NCBI GenBank assembly: GCA_030704615.1 | Contig: CM060732.1 | Coordinates: forward strand, 27,821,053 to 27,881,052 | Length of the DNA stretch: 60,000 nt | Source: Takakia lepidozioides | Lineage: Eukaryota > Streptophyta > Takakiopsida > Takakiales > Takakiaceae | Reading direction: 5' to 3' | In this document: positions 46,373 to 56,196 of the stretch, piece after piece | Layout: every line of letters begins with the position of its first letter | How positions within the stretch are numbered: position 1 is the stretch's first letter | Notes under the pieces: generated by a model | Told to the model about the DNA's origin: nothing | The model's database searches: none | What the model saw: only the letters and a program-made list of their open reading frames with translations | Position numbers and translations under genes: made by a program

Positions 46373-47342
46373 TTAAGCGACCACTCATATTGCGGTCGTT
46401 ATTTTTATTTTTATAAAACACAACGACCGCCAATATTGCGGCGGTCGCTTTTATTTCTTTTGATTTTCAGTAATATTGCGGTCATTTTTTACTTTTTTTA
46501 TTTCTAAATTTAAGCGACCTCCCGTATGGTGGTCACCATTTTTTTATTTTCCAAATATAATAATAATGTATTTATTATGACTCTTATTTTGTATATTTTT
46601 AAAATGACACGACCGCAAAATTGGCAGTCGCTTCATTTCTTTATATATATTAAAAATAAAGTCGCTTCATTTCTTTATATATATTAAAAATAAAGCGACC
46701 GCCAAGATGGTGGTTGCTTTTATTCTTAATATTTTGAAAATACAACGACCGCCACTACGGCGGTCACTTTTAATCTTTTTATTTTTAAGTTTAAGCGACC
46801 GCCAGTGTGGCGGTTGATTTTATTTTATATATTTTTAAATTTATGCGACCGCCCATTTTGGCGGTCGCCATTATTATTTTTATTTTATAATAAGCGACCG
46901 TCTGGTGTGGCGGTCATTTTCTTTTGTTGCTTATAATTTTATATTTTAAAAATAAGTCGACCGCCATATTATGACGGTTGCTGGTTTTTTTTTATATATT
47001 TTAAAAAACAAGCGACTGCCAGATTATGGCGGTCGCTGGTTTTTTTCTATATATTTGTATATTTAAGCGACCGCCATATTGGCGGTCGCTTGTTTTTTGT
47101 ATATTGTTGAAATTAAGCGATCGCCTTATGGCGGGTCGCTTGTTTTATTTTTATTTTTAAAATTATGCGACCGCCATTACGGAGGTCGCTGTTTTTTCTT
47201 TTTTAAATTAGGCGACCGCAAATGCGACCGCCAATCTTGTTAATAAGAAAACAAACAAATTATGCGACCGGCAATATGACGGTCGCTCTTATTTTTTATA
47301 TCTCGAAATATAAAGCGACCGCCAGATTTGGCGGTCGCTTAT
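46373..47342. repeat. Array of about 17 GCGACCGCC hairpin units
   Basis: Units AAGCGACCGCC-(3-8 nt)-GGCGGTCGCTT recur at about 46376, 46429, 46514, 46608, 46693, 46744, 46794, 46846, 46892, 46957, 47010, 47067, 47115, 47167, 47211, 47264 and 47315. The spacing is close to 50-55 bp in the second half. Each is an inverted repeat; spacers are AT-rich. Some units carry compensatory or single-arm changes. This is the style of CACTA/Mutator-like subterminal arrays, where such repeats are transposase binding sites. Confidence 0.88.
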
Positions 47343-47434
47343 ATTTTATTATTTTTCAAAATGTTTTTGCTACCGCCACCGTGTTGGCGACGTGGCTGCT
47401 TAAGTGGCAATATTTTACCTGGTACTTCTTTTTA

Positions 47435-47848
47435 CTAAAATATTTCCGGAACTTGACGTGACGGAGGTCCCGTCAGCGTCAGGTCTGACGTGACCTGACG
47501 TTGACTGATGGACGTGACGCTGATAACCGGGCACGTGGCATTGGCTTTCTTGCTTGTGGATGGTTTTGTTGGTTTTTTTCTTGATGGCTCCACCGCTTCT
47601 GTAGGCTCTCTCTTCCTCTCTTCCTGATTTGGGGGCTTGATACCTAACTTCTCGCAAATCCTTTTCAACTCCTCCTTTTCTCTTTGGGAAAATGTTAGGT
47701 ACATCTTCAATGGAGGCCCTTTGTGCATGGGGCATGATTGTCTTAAGCGATGGTAGCTCAGACTATTCTTGTCCTTGAAATTCGCATCACAGTACTTGCA
47801 GAAAAATGGACGCCTCTCAAAACCCCCAAGTACTCCTGTCGTCGACAT
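47435..47848 (-). CDS. Small zinc-finger protein, unrecognised
   Basis: A 137-codon frame starts MSTTGVLGGFERRPFFC. It has one zinc finger, CKYC-x12-H-x5-C, near residues 18-40, followed by a lysine-rich segment, LKRICEKLGIKPP, and a Ser/Thr/Pro-rich tail. It lies between the hairpin array and a GTGAGC-repeat cluster, so it may be the first exon of the gene belonging to the element that these arrays terminate. Alternatively it is a transposon N-terminal DNA-binding exon. No family name can be given. Confidence 0.4.
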   Translation of the reverse strand: MSTTGVLGGFERRPFFCKYCDANFKDKNSLSYHRLRQSCPMHKGPPLKMYLTFSQREKEELKRICEKLGIKPPNQEERKREPTEAVEPSRKKPTKPSTSKKANATCPVISVTSISQRQVTSDLTLTGPPSRQVPEIF

Positions 47849-47872
47849 TCAATATGAGCGAGGGAAGCTAGC

Positions 47873-47972
47873 GCGTGAGCGCGCTCACGCTTAGCGGACT
47901 AAGCGTGAGCAGACTTCGTTAAGCGTGAGCAGATTTCCTAAGTGTGAGCACATTTCTTAAGCATGAGCATAG
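47873..47972. repeat. 18-bp palindrome and GTGAGC tandem repeat
   Basis: GCGTGAGCGCGCTCACGC at 47873-47890 is a perfect palindrome. It is followed by four units of about 20 bp of the form TAAGCGTGAGCAGATTTC (47899-47970), progressively diverged. Confidence 0.85.
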
Positions 47973-48554
47973 AATGAAAGCGGAGCCTATAGCCGTGGGA
48001 AAAGCAGAACCTATTGCTGTGGGGACGACGTTTATGGTTTAGGGGGGCAACATACGCAAGACATGAATGGAAATTTGAGAGTAGTGCGAGACAAAATCCG
48101 TACGGATGAATGGGTTTGTGGAATGGATGAATGTAGGATGGATATGGGATGAATGTAGGATGAATGAGGGACGTCAAAATACGGATGAATATATAATGGA
48201 TGAGACCAATGACATCTGGGTTGAACGAACTCGAACGATGTTCGATGTTCACGTACCTTTTGTTCGAAACATTATACATGTCGTATAAACAATGCCAGTA
48301 GTGAAGGTCCATGTAAGACTGGGGTTTATTCTGAAAGCACGGTCGAAATTGGAAAGTGTACAAAGCGTAGAAAGTGTACAAAGCATTGCCATTCATTTGA
48401 TCATGACGTGGGGTAGGAGATGGCTTCTGAGTCAAGAAAGTGCTACCATCAAACAGCCTGAAGCTTTTTCCATACAAAGGTGCGACTTTGTCATCTGTCA
48501 CCGGACGTCATAGAAAACCAGCCCAGGCTTTGCAAGGTCATGCTCGAGAACATC
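47973..48554. other. No secure gene; GGATGAATG-type short tandem repeat
   Basis: GGATGAATGTAGGAT-like units repeat at 48102-48170. A 187-codon minus frame (48501-47938) runs through this repeat and is probably fortuitous. The left part may be the 3' flank of the SWIM transposase gene. Confidence 0.4.
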
Positions 48555-51437
48555 TCAAACTCGTGCAGTACTATCTCGCTCAAGTAGTGTCATAACATCA
48601 GCAGGCCCTATCGTACATTGGTGAATGTATGTGTCTCTTTTTGGATCACAAAACATCCTCTGAATGTACATGTAGTACAAATGTTTGCATGGCACAAATT
48701 TACCTCTCTTTCCTTGAGAACTGGAGATTGTGTTTTTGAAGTCTGGGCAAGTGCAATCCGGGAAATTGGAAACTATTACCTCGTACGCCTTGTTGTGAAG
48801 AACAGATCCCATCATCACCATACTATACACCCGTCCGTAGCCTGGTGGGGGAACATCGACAACGGTGATCCGACACTGAAGGGTTTTCGTTGATTCAATC
48901 TTGCACTCGTGCTCCGCACCGGCCTCAACCCGCCGGACCACCTTTCCGTTTCTTTTCGTAGGCCAGTCGTTGCCAAGTGGAGGGCGCGCAAGAAATGGGG
49001 AAGGGAAATCATGCGAAGAATTAACCGTCATGACAGTTGCTCCTCTTGGTAGCCGAAATCCTGCATCCTCCATCATGTCAATTTCCTGTGTAGATAGTAT
49101 AGTTCCCATCTTAACTGGCCAAACGTTTGGGATTTGAGGTTTGCTTATCACCGAATCACGGACAGTTCCCATCACACAACGTTTCATGTCATCGGGACAA
49201 AACCAAAACTTATGAGGTCTAGCCTCCCGCGCACTATAATGCTTGAACAACCCTGTGAAAGTTGGGGCTGGAGTCCCTGCTATGGCTCTACAAATCATAG
49301 ATGTGCACTTCACAAAGGACGTTGCCCTGATAGCGGAACATTTCACTTTTGAGCCTTGCGGAGTTTGTTCTATGTGCCACAGCGCGTCTGCACAATCAGA
49401 CTCCTGGATGGGCAGCAGGTTCGCCCCTTCTTCCCGTGTAGTTGTAGTTGTCGACTCCGTGAACTCTGTCGAGGAAGATTCACCCACAAAAGATGTTGCG
49501 TGCACAAAAGTGGGTGGCACGGGTACACGTGGCACCGAAAAGTTATCCCTATCATGTCGATGTGAATCACCGTCCGATCCCGGAGGGGTGTCCAGTTTGC
49601 GCTTGCATGAACAGAATCTCTCCTCACATTCCAGATGAGGATGTCTAGATTGCGAAGGTGTTCCCATTGTGCATTCGTTTACAACCTTTGCCATTCTAAC
49701 ATGATTTTTGCATCTGTTTGCAGCCCTCAACTGCAACTCCGCCCTGTCTGGCCCCTTACTAGAACCGCGTCCACGAAGGAATTCCCGGTACTGTGTTTGT
49801 TGCGAAAGCGCTCGGACCATGTCATCCGAAGTGGCAACGTACAGGTCCCGTCCATTCTTGCCTGATTGCGCATTCCACACACTACGCACAGTCTCGGATA
49901 GATTACAGGACGACATATCCGCTATGTCCTCCAGAGACATATTCTGCACACAATATTCTTTCAATTTATTATTGTACTTCAAAAGCTAATAGCATTGAAG
50001 AAAAGACACGTCAACAGGGGCAACACCGTAAATTGAACTCATGCAAGCATCGCAAATTTAGCAGGGACCTTACTCTTGTCATGGATCCTCCCCACTGTTT
50101 GTATCTGAAGTGCCAGAATCCCATCCAGTCGTCAAGTTCTTTGAGGCCATCCTGACTTGCTGCATCGGATGAGTACCACCATGCCCTTGTAGTTTGGTAT
50201 AAGGAGTTTGCTTCGATCTCGCTTGTCGCATCTTTATACAGCCGACAGAGTCTCATGTGTTCCTCCTACAACTCTGGTTTTATGCAATTCTTGGTGTGCC
50301 TTTGGAGGGACTGAGTCCAATGGAATAGGCAAGTGCGCTCCATGCCCACCATGAGTATTTTCGGATCACCACTTCCAAAAATAGACCGGACTGCATTCCA
50401 ATTTGCTTGCACGCTATCGGCCATAAATCCATGAAATTTGGATCTGGGACACCATGATTCCTCATGACTCTCACAAGGGACTTCCACATCAGGATTTGAG
50501 ATTCAGTGTCTTCGGATTGCATGTCACACACTGCAATTGTCATAACTCTTTGGTATCCAAGATCGTACACATGGGCAGCCATGGTTGTCCAGCCCTTGTT
50601 TCATATGATCAAACATGAGCCATGATTTCTGGAGATCGCCACCGGGCTGCATTCTGCGGACCAAGCTAACTCCACTTCCCTCCGCAATTGTGGACATTTT
50701 GAACAGGAACACTTTCAACGACCCCTGACCAGGAAAGACATTATCTTGAATGAAGTCGTACATGCTTCTGCGCTTCAATTCCAGGATGCTATCCACATAA
50801 TCTGTGCTCCCTGTCCCCATTCTAAGTGCGTTGATCTGGTTGCGTGCATTGGGTGAAGTGTCGAGAAATAGTCCATAACGACGTCCAGTTTTTCGCTGTC
50901 AAGTTTCTCAATGTTCTCTTCCGCTCTTCCTAGAATGTGTTTTTGCAAGAAGCTCTTGCTTGCAAAAAGTGCAATTGCAGATGGCGGTGCATAAGGAGCA
51001 TTCTCCACCTCGTGCCGTAGAAGTCCCCAAATTGTTTCAAGACTTTCTCGACAATCCCCTTTCGATATAGGGTGCATATGATTGCCGAGATGAACACAAG
51101 CTCGGGTAAGCCCTCGAAAACGATGGAGCACATAGTACATATGGGCCTTGCATGTGCCAATGCATGTTGGAGCCGTTTTGCAATATTTGCAGAGCAACGT
51201 CGTGTTTTTAGGAGGTGGGCACCCAACCTCAAATGGGTTATCCGCGCAACCCTCCCACTCCGTCTCGTTTGGAGAGCCTCTCAATGCCAGACAGTTGCAG
51301 GCTTCATTTCCACAACGTAGGTTCCCAACGCAGATCGATCTACAGAAGAATTTTACCAACTCTCCTGTGAGAGCCATTCGTAAAGCAGAGAAGAGTACGG
51401 GAACAGTGTCCAACAAAGTGTGCCAGCACTCGAGCAA
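48555..51437 (-). pseudogene. MULE-like transposase with C-terminal SWIM zinc finger
   Basis: Minus strand, N to C. 51437-50775 is a Cys-rich N-terminal region with CKYCKTAPTCIGTC. 50820-50280 has SWLMFDHMKQGLDNHG, MTIAVCDMQSEDTES, then (frame change near 50450) GFMADSVQANWNAVR and RTCLFHWTQSLQRH, resembling the MULE catalytic D and C/H blocks. 50256-50075 has TRAWWYSSDAASQDGL. An intron of about 82 bp (AGA-GTAAGG donor near 50075; TTCAATGCTATTAG acceptor near 49993) joins in phase to 49990-48555. That exon ends with VDVPPPGYGRVYSMV and a SWIM finger, CTCPDF...VPCKHLYYMY. SWIM fingers are typical of Mutator/FAR1-type transposases. Frame breaks at about 50.8, 50.58 and 50.45 kb make it a likely pseudogene, though the last exon (475 codons) is intact. 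The MULE assignment is by motif order, not alignment. Confidence 0.6.
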
Positions 51438-51836
51438 CCTGTCGTACGTCTGGGGATAGCATCAAACAACATGATCCAAGCGCCCACACTGGAACGTCAC
51501 TGCCAATGCACGGCTAGCTGGATGAGCAGTTTCATTCCACTTTGCACTAGGCCATCTATCCTCATCCATCTACATTACCCATCTGACAAGGTATCCCATA
51601 TAATCATTAATTGCCTGTATCCAATGGTTTTATTCTGACAGCAGCTGTCCAGCCACCCGTTCATTCTATCTTAAGATGTGATGTGTCATAATTGAAGATG
51701 AAAAGCTGCCAGGATGAAATTGTTCTATTTGTTTTCCGTTATTTGTTTTGAATGAGCAGAGGAAGTGGAGAAGTCACCACCACCGAGTCGACAACCGAAA
51801 ATTCCCCTAGGCACGTACGTCTGTTTTGAAATAACC
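51438..51836. other. Upstream flank of the SWIM transposase; no gene
   Basis: Non-coding, AT-moderate. No terminal inverted repeat matching the 47.87-kb end was found. Confidence 0.35.
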
Positions 51837-52251
51837 TTATTTTAGCGTGACTCTTGACCGTTCAGAGACGACGTGTCTTGCATGCAAATGCTCCAGGGAA
51901 CCCCGCCGCTTCTCCACGAAGCTGGCATCTTGGCGCAGTAGGGGCGGGGAAGAGGCAAGCGAACTCCCTCTTTCTCGCACCACTTTTTCCACCCTAGCTG
52001 CAATCCTGGATCCTGTCGATAGTGAGACTCCCTCTCGAGCTAGAAGGAGGCGCCGCCGAACCCTGTATTTTATATCCAGCAAACAAAGGTTGCGGGCGAA
52101 GGAGAGAATGAAGAAGATCCGAAGGGAACTCACGTTGGGGGAGGACACCGGGGTGGTAGAGGCCGGAGGAGAGGAAGAGGCCGGAGGAGCAGTTGCCCGC
52201 CAGTCTCCAAAGGGTTTAGCCGTCGTGCAAGAGGAGCCCAACGAGCTTTAA
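51837..52251 (-). other. GC-rich block open on both strands; possible 5' exon
   Basis: On the minus strand MGSSCTTAKPFGDWRATAP, then a Pro/Ser/Thr-rich run ends at CCCAAC-GTGAGT (about 52136), a good donor; this looks like a transit-peptide-type first exon. The plus strand is also open (51847-52251) and Arg/Glu-rich. CpG is frequent. It could be a 5' gene fragment captured by a transposon. No later exon was found. Confidence 0.25.
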
Positions 52252-52517
52252 TCTTTTGAGGGCGGAGAGGAGGAACCCTGAACCCGCCTCAGACAACAGT
52301 CCCAGGCAGTTTGCCTAATGGAAGAGACACTGGAGCTTGAAGTGCGTGGTTTTGTCACCCACCAGCCTGATCTTCTGGGACCTATCCTCCCACACAAATT
52401 GAAGGAGACGAGCTAGACGGGAGGTGCGTCTTCGAGCGCTGCGAAGAAGCCAGCCGAGGTATGTGTGACATTCCAGTTGCCACATAAGAGATTGCAGTCT
52501 GTTTGATAGATCAAAAT

Positions 52518-53303
52518 CAACCTTGCGTCAACGCAAGGTCGCTGGAATGCCCGAGTATTGACTGATGGAAGAGAAGGCGATTCTTTCAAGAAAACCCCAA
52601 TCAACCTTGCGTCAATGCAAGGTTGATTCAGGTGATAGACATAGACATCCGGAACAAACATTGTACTTTGAATGATTGATTTCGACCTGAATTGAGTGGC
52701 CTGGTTCTCTTTTCTTTTGAAGTTTGAATCTCACAGAACAACCTTGCGTTGACGCAAGGTTGTTTTGAGTGTACTGTCTATGTCTGTTTTTCCCATTCAC
52801 AGTCTGTGATCCCACCTTTGCAACTCCCACAATCAACCTTGCGTCAACGCAAGGTCGATTTGGTCTGCAGGGCTGTGTCCTTCTGAAGGGTTTTTTTGAA
52901 CGGTTGAAGCTCACCAAACAACCTTGCGTTGACGCAAGGTTGTTTGAGAGTACAACCAATGTCTTCTCTTGCCTTCATTCCTAAAACTGCCAGCCCAAGA
53001 AACAACCTTGCGTCAACGCAAGGTTGATTTGGGCTGTAGTTCAGTGTCTTTCTGCAGGGTTTTGGAATTGCTAAAGCTCATCAAACAACCTTGCGTTGAC
53101 GCAAGGTTGTTTGAGAGTCTTGCCAATGTCTGTTTTTTCCTACAATCCAACAGGTGCATGCCCCAGAAACAACCTTGCGTCAACGCAAGGTTGATTTGGG
53201 CTGCAGTTGTGTGTCCCGTGTCCTGAGTCCTGACGAGTTCTTTATTGGACTCCATTCCCATTGTTGCAAGCCCTAGAAACAACCTTGCGTCAACACAAGG
53301 TTG
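52518..53303. repeat. Array of nine 24-bp palindromes with alternating core
   Basis: Arms CAACCTTGCG and CGCAAGGTTG enclose a 4-base core, TCAA or TTGA. Copies: 52518 (TCAA), 52602 (TCAA), 52739 (TTGA), 52834 (TCAA), 52919 (TTGA), 53003 (TCAA), 53086 (TTGA), 53170 (TCAA), 53280 (TCAA). From the fourth to the eighth copy, start-to-start distance is 83-85 bp and the core alternates strictly. TTGA copies are flanked by AAACAACC and GGTTGTTTGAG; TCAA copies by GGTTGATTTGGGCTG. So flank and core orientation travel together. Two more copies lie at 55296 and 55393. Confidence 0.93.
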
Positions 53304-53435
53304 ATTTGGGCTGCAAATGAAGGGTCATTTTGATTTGTCGCAAGGCTGTTTTGGGCCATGTGAGTGCATGTTTATCTGTAATTGTGTTCAATACCAAACT
53401 TCATGACTGATAGATCTTCCGTTTTTTCACAGAGG

Positions 53436-55140
53436 AAATGGAAAGGAAAGAACCTGCCAAAGACGGAACAAGGGTAGATTATGAAGATGATGAAGACGGC
53501 GATGACGAGCATTACGCAGACAGAGCAGAGGCTGTTATCGGGGGAACAGAATGTGAACTCTTCGAAGGTAATACTGTCAATGGAAATTCCTGGTGGAGAC
53601 ATCCTTATCCCACTATGCAGAATGATATCGATGCCCGCTGTCCGGCCAGCACTCAGAAACGACATAAGGAAACTCAAGAATGATTTTGTGCATGGGCATG
53701 TGAAGGGTTCTGCTGTGTTCCACAACTGATACGAAGGGCGAAAAGTGCCCTGTATCAGAAGAGATAGAGAAAGGTTGGGATGCATGTTGGCATGAAGTTA
53801 ACAGGGAGTTCAAGGCCAAACTATCCAAGAAGGCTTCCATGAAAGTTTTCATGGGGAAGATGTTTTTTGTATGGGATGGCAATCACCGGTTGTTTGCCTA
53901 GATGGACTACATATCCGAATTGCACTCTGACGAAAAGGATTGGCACTGGAGCGTTCATTCTATGGTCCTGGATCACAAAGGACGAATCACATAGCTGCTC
54001 ACTGCCATGCACGACATCAACAAGTAAGTTTTCCGAAGTTGTTGTGCATTATGTGGTTGCATTGCTCTGTTTGTGGTTGTTTTCTTCCTAATTGGAAAAG
54101 TGTCTGTTCAATGCAGATCAAATGAAACCTCCCACGTAACAACCAACCTCTGCCACACCATTTTCCGTTTCTAAAAGATCGGTATGATGTCTCTGGAATC
54201 GTTTGCGAACGTGTTGAGTCCAAGTCAAATGAAGAGATGCAGGGAAAAGAAGCTTGTCACCTGGTATAGCCTGACAAGAGAGACATTTCTTGACTACATG
54301 TACACGGTAAATAAATTTAAACCGAATTGAAATTCAGACTAGTTTGTTCCCAATTTCCAATGGATGTGAACTGAAAGATCATATATTTTGAATTGTTTGC
54401 AGCAAGAGATAGCGGAGACAGGCTTGAAGGCAAAGGCCGAATACTAAGCCACTCACGCAAAGGAGGAGAGGTCTGCTGTGGGGGTGGCGGAGGCAATCCG
54501 GTTTGAGATGGACAACCACAGAAAGAACCTGCTGAGTGCGTTTGACAAACAATCCGCATTGTAGATCCCGGTCTCGGCTCGGAGTTCCTGGAGCAGGTGA
54601 AAGTGCACTACGACAAGTATGGTACTAGACCCGAAATGACACAAGAGAAACTGCATCGCTTGTCCATTTCAATGGTGGACACCGCAACCAAAATCAGATG
54701 GTTGGAGATTTGGAACTCGGATCCTCTGGTGAAGGACACGTATGGGTTTCCAAGAACAGAGAAAGACCCCAAAACCAATGTGATAAAAGTGGTGAGCGAC
54801 CAAACCTTCGACCAATGGCTTCACAAAGCTACATTCTGGAGCCAGGTGAGATAAACAACCATTTATTCTTGCAGTCCCCATTTTTTCAGGATTCCGTGTT
54901 GCTTGGCTCCAAAGCCTCACATTTGCCTTGTTCGAACAGCTGAAGAAGCGTGCTATTTCAGCACTGGGAGAGGCCTTGACTGACTACAAAATCACCATGA
55001 CAACACCCAGAATCTCTCTTGAGCAATACATTCGGAGATGAAAATGTGCAATATGGAACAACTGTTTCTTCAGGGAGTTTGAGAGAGACAAAGGCATTTC
55101 CAGGTCGAATGAGTTCAAGAATCAGTACACTCGCTATGAA
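53436..55140 (+). pseudogene. DGNHR-motif protein family, copy 2
   Basis: Blocks in order on the plus strand: acidic segment (DYEDDEDGDDEHYADRAEA), IPLCRMISMPAVRPALRNDI, DFVHGHVKGSAVFHN, FFVWDGNHRLFA then a TAG and MDYISELHSDEKDWHWSVHS, a middle exon 54597-54849 (DKYGTRPEMTQEKLHRLSIS ... WLHKATFWSQ, donor GTGAG), and a last exon from 54942 (LKKRAISALGEAL ... SLEQYIRR, NCFFREFERDKGIS). Several frame changes and stops show it is decayed. Copy 1 at 30.6-31.5 kb shares first and last blocks. The protein would be acidic at the N-terminus with a ParB/sulfiredoxin-like DGNHR signature (tentative). It lies exactly between the two groups of 24-bp palindromes, which suggests it is the gene of a transposon whose subterminal repeats they are. 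Confidence 0.5.
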
Positions 55141-55295
55141 GCGAGTCTTGTACATGTATCATGTTTCTTCATTGCATCTTTTCGTGGTTCCGTTTTTTCT
55201 CATCGAATCAATCCTTATGTTGTTGCAAGGCATGGTTAGGGACTGCCAATGTGAGGCTTCTCTGATCGTTTGCCGTTCATTTTCCAGTCTCAATT

Positions 55296-55416
55296 TAACC
55301 TTGCGTCAACGCAAGGTTGATTTGGGCTGGTGGTTCTGCGCTTCCTGAACATATTTCAGTTTTTGTTGTATGCTACTTCTCCAAGCATGTTCCAACCTTG
55401 CGTTGACGCAAGGTTG
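55296..55416. repeat. Two further 24-bp palindromes, right of the DGNHR gene
   Basis: Copies at 55296-55319 (TCAA core, first base T instead of C) and 55393-55416 (TTGA core), 97 bp apart and again of alternating type, with the same GATTTGGGCTGG flank after the first. Confidence 0.92.
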
Positions 55417-55429
55417 GAGGTTAGCTATT

Positions 55430-55475
55430 TCAGGAGCATGAGCGGCATGAGCGGCATGAGCGGAGTAGTAAGACA
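55430..55475. repeat. GAGCGGCAT tandem repeat
   Basis: AGGAGCATGAGCGGCATGAG with GCGGCATGA repeated three times; similar wording (CGCTCATGCC) occurs inverted at 55638-55647. Confidence 0.7.
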
Positions 55476-55654
55476 ATCGGTTTTCATGAGCAGAAGTACA
55501 AATTTCGAAAATAAAAAACAATAAAAAACAGTAAAAACATTAATTTAATGCAATGTGTCAGGAAAAACAAATATATTATTCGGCCCCTTGAAGGAAAAAT
55601 TGTAGTTTTGACAGTTGTGCTCATGATATTTCGTCTTCCGCTCATGCCAATTCC

Positions 55655-56045
55655 CAGCGACATGTGCAAATATGGCGCCGAATTTCGCGGTAATACGGTC
55701 CGTAACCTGAAAAAACGGCGACATATTTCGCGGTAATAGGTCTCTCTGGCGAAAAATGGTGCCGAATTCTGCGGCTATAGGTCCCCTCATGACAGGTAAT
55801 TCGGCGCCATTTTTTCCAGACACTGTACCAGTGCATGTTGGGACTTAGCCAGTTTTCGGCCCAAAAAAGAGAAATTCGGCGCCATTTTTCCAGACACGGT
55901 ACCAGTGCATGTTGGGACTTAGCCAGTTTTCGGCCCAAAAAAGAGAAATTCGGCGCCATTTTCCCAGACACAGGTACCAGTGCATGTTGGGACTTAGCCA
56001 GTTTTCGGCCCCAAAAAGAGAAATTCGGCGCCATTTTTCCAGAAA
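55655..56045. repeat. Inverted and tandem TTCGGCGCCA repeats
   Basis: Three tandem units of about 75 bp start with GGCGCCATTTTTCCAGA at 55803, 55878 and 55952, with a fourth start at 56028. Each carries CAGTGCATGTTGGGACTTAG and CAGTTTTCGGCCC. To the left (55670-55790) lie opposite-orientation GGCGCCGAATTTCGCGG-type units. The left end is GCGGTAATA-rich. Such a two-sided arrangement suggests a non-autonomous DNA element or its subterminal region. Confidence 0.8.
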
Positions 56046-56196
56046 TGGCCCCACAACTGCTTGTGTTGGATCTCAGTTTGAATGGAATATTGCCTCATTC
56101 CAGGAGTTTTGGGGTGCATTTCATTACATTGCAAGAAAAAGTCTGATACAGCAAAATGCAATTGAAATATCCATATGGAGGATTCCCTTTGCTCCA

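Noticed and set aside
47938-48501. 187-codon minus-strand frame
   Set aside because: It is Tyr/His/Pro/Ser-rich, runs through the GGATGAATG short tandem repeat and lacks any recognisable domain.
52518-53303. CRISPR-like array (regular palindromic repeats with spacers of about 60 bp)
   Set aside because: The setting is clearly plant nuclear DNA, spacers are related to one another rather than unique, and repeat orientation alternates, which CRISPR arrays do not do.
53438-53683. First plus-strand frame of the DGNHR gene copy 2 as a complete small protein
   Set aside because: After the acidic part its frame leaves the conserved blocks, which continue in the neighbouring frame; it is a frameshifted piece.
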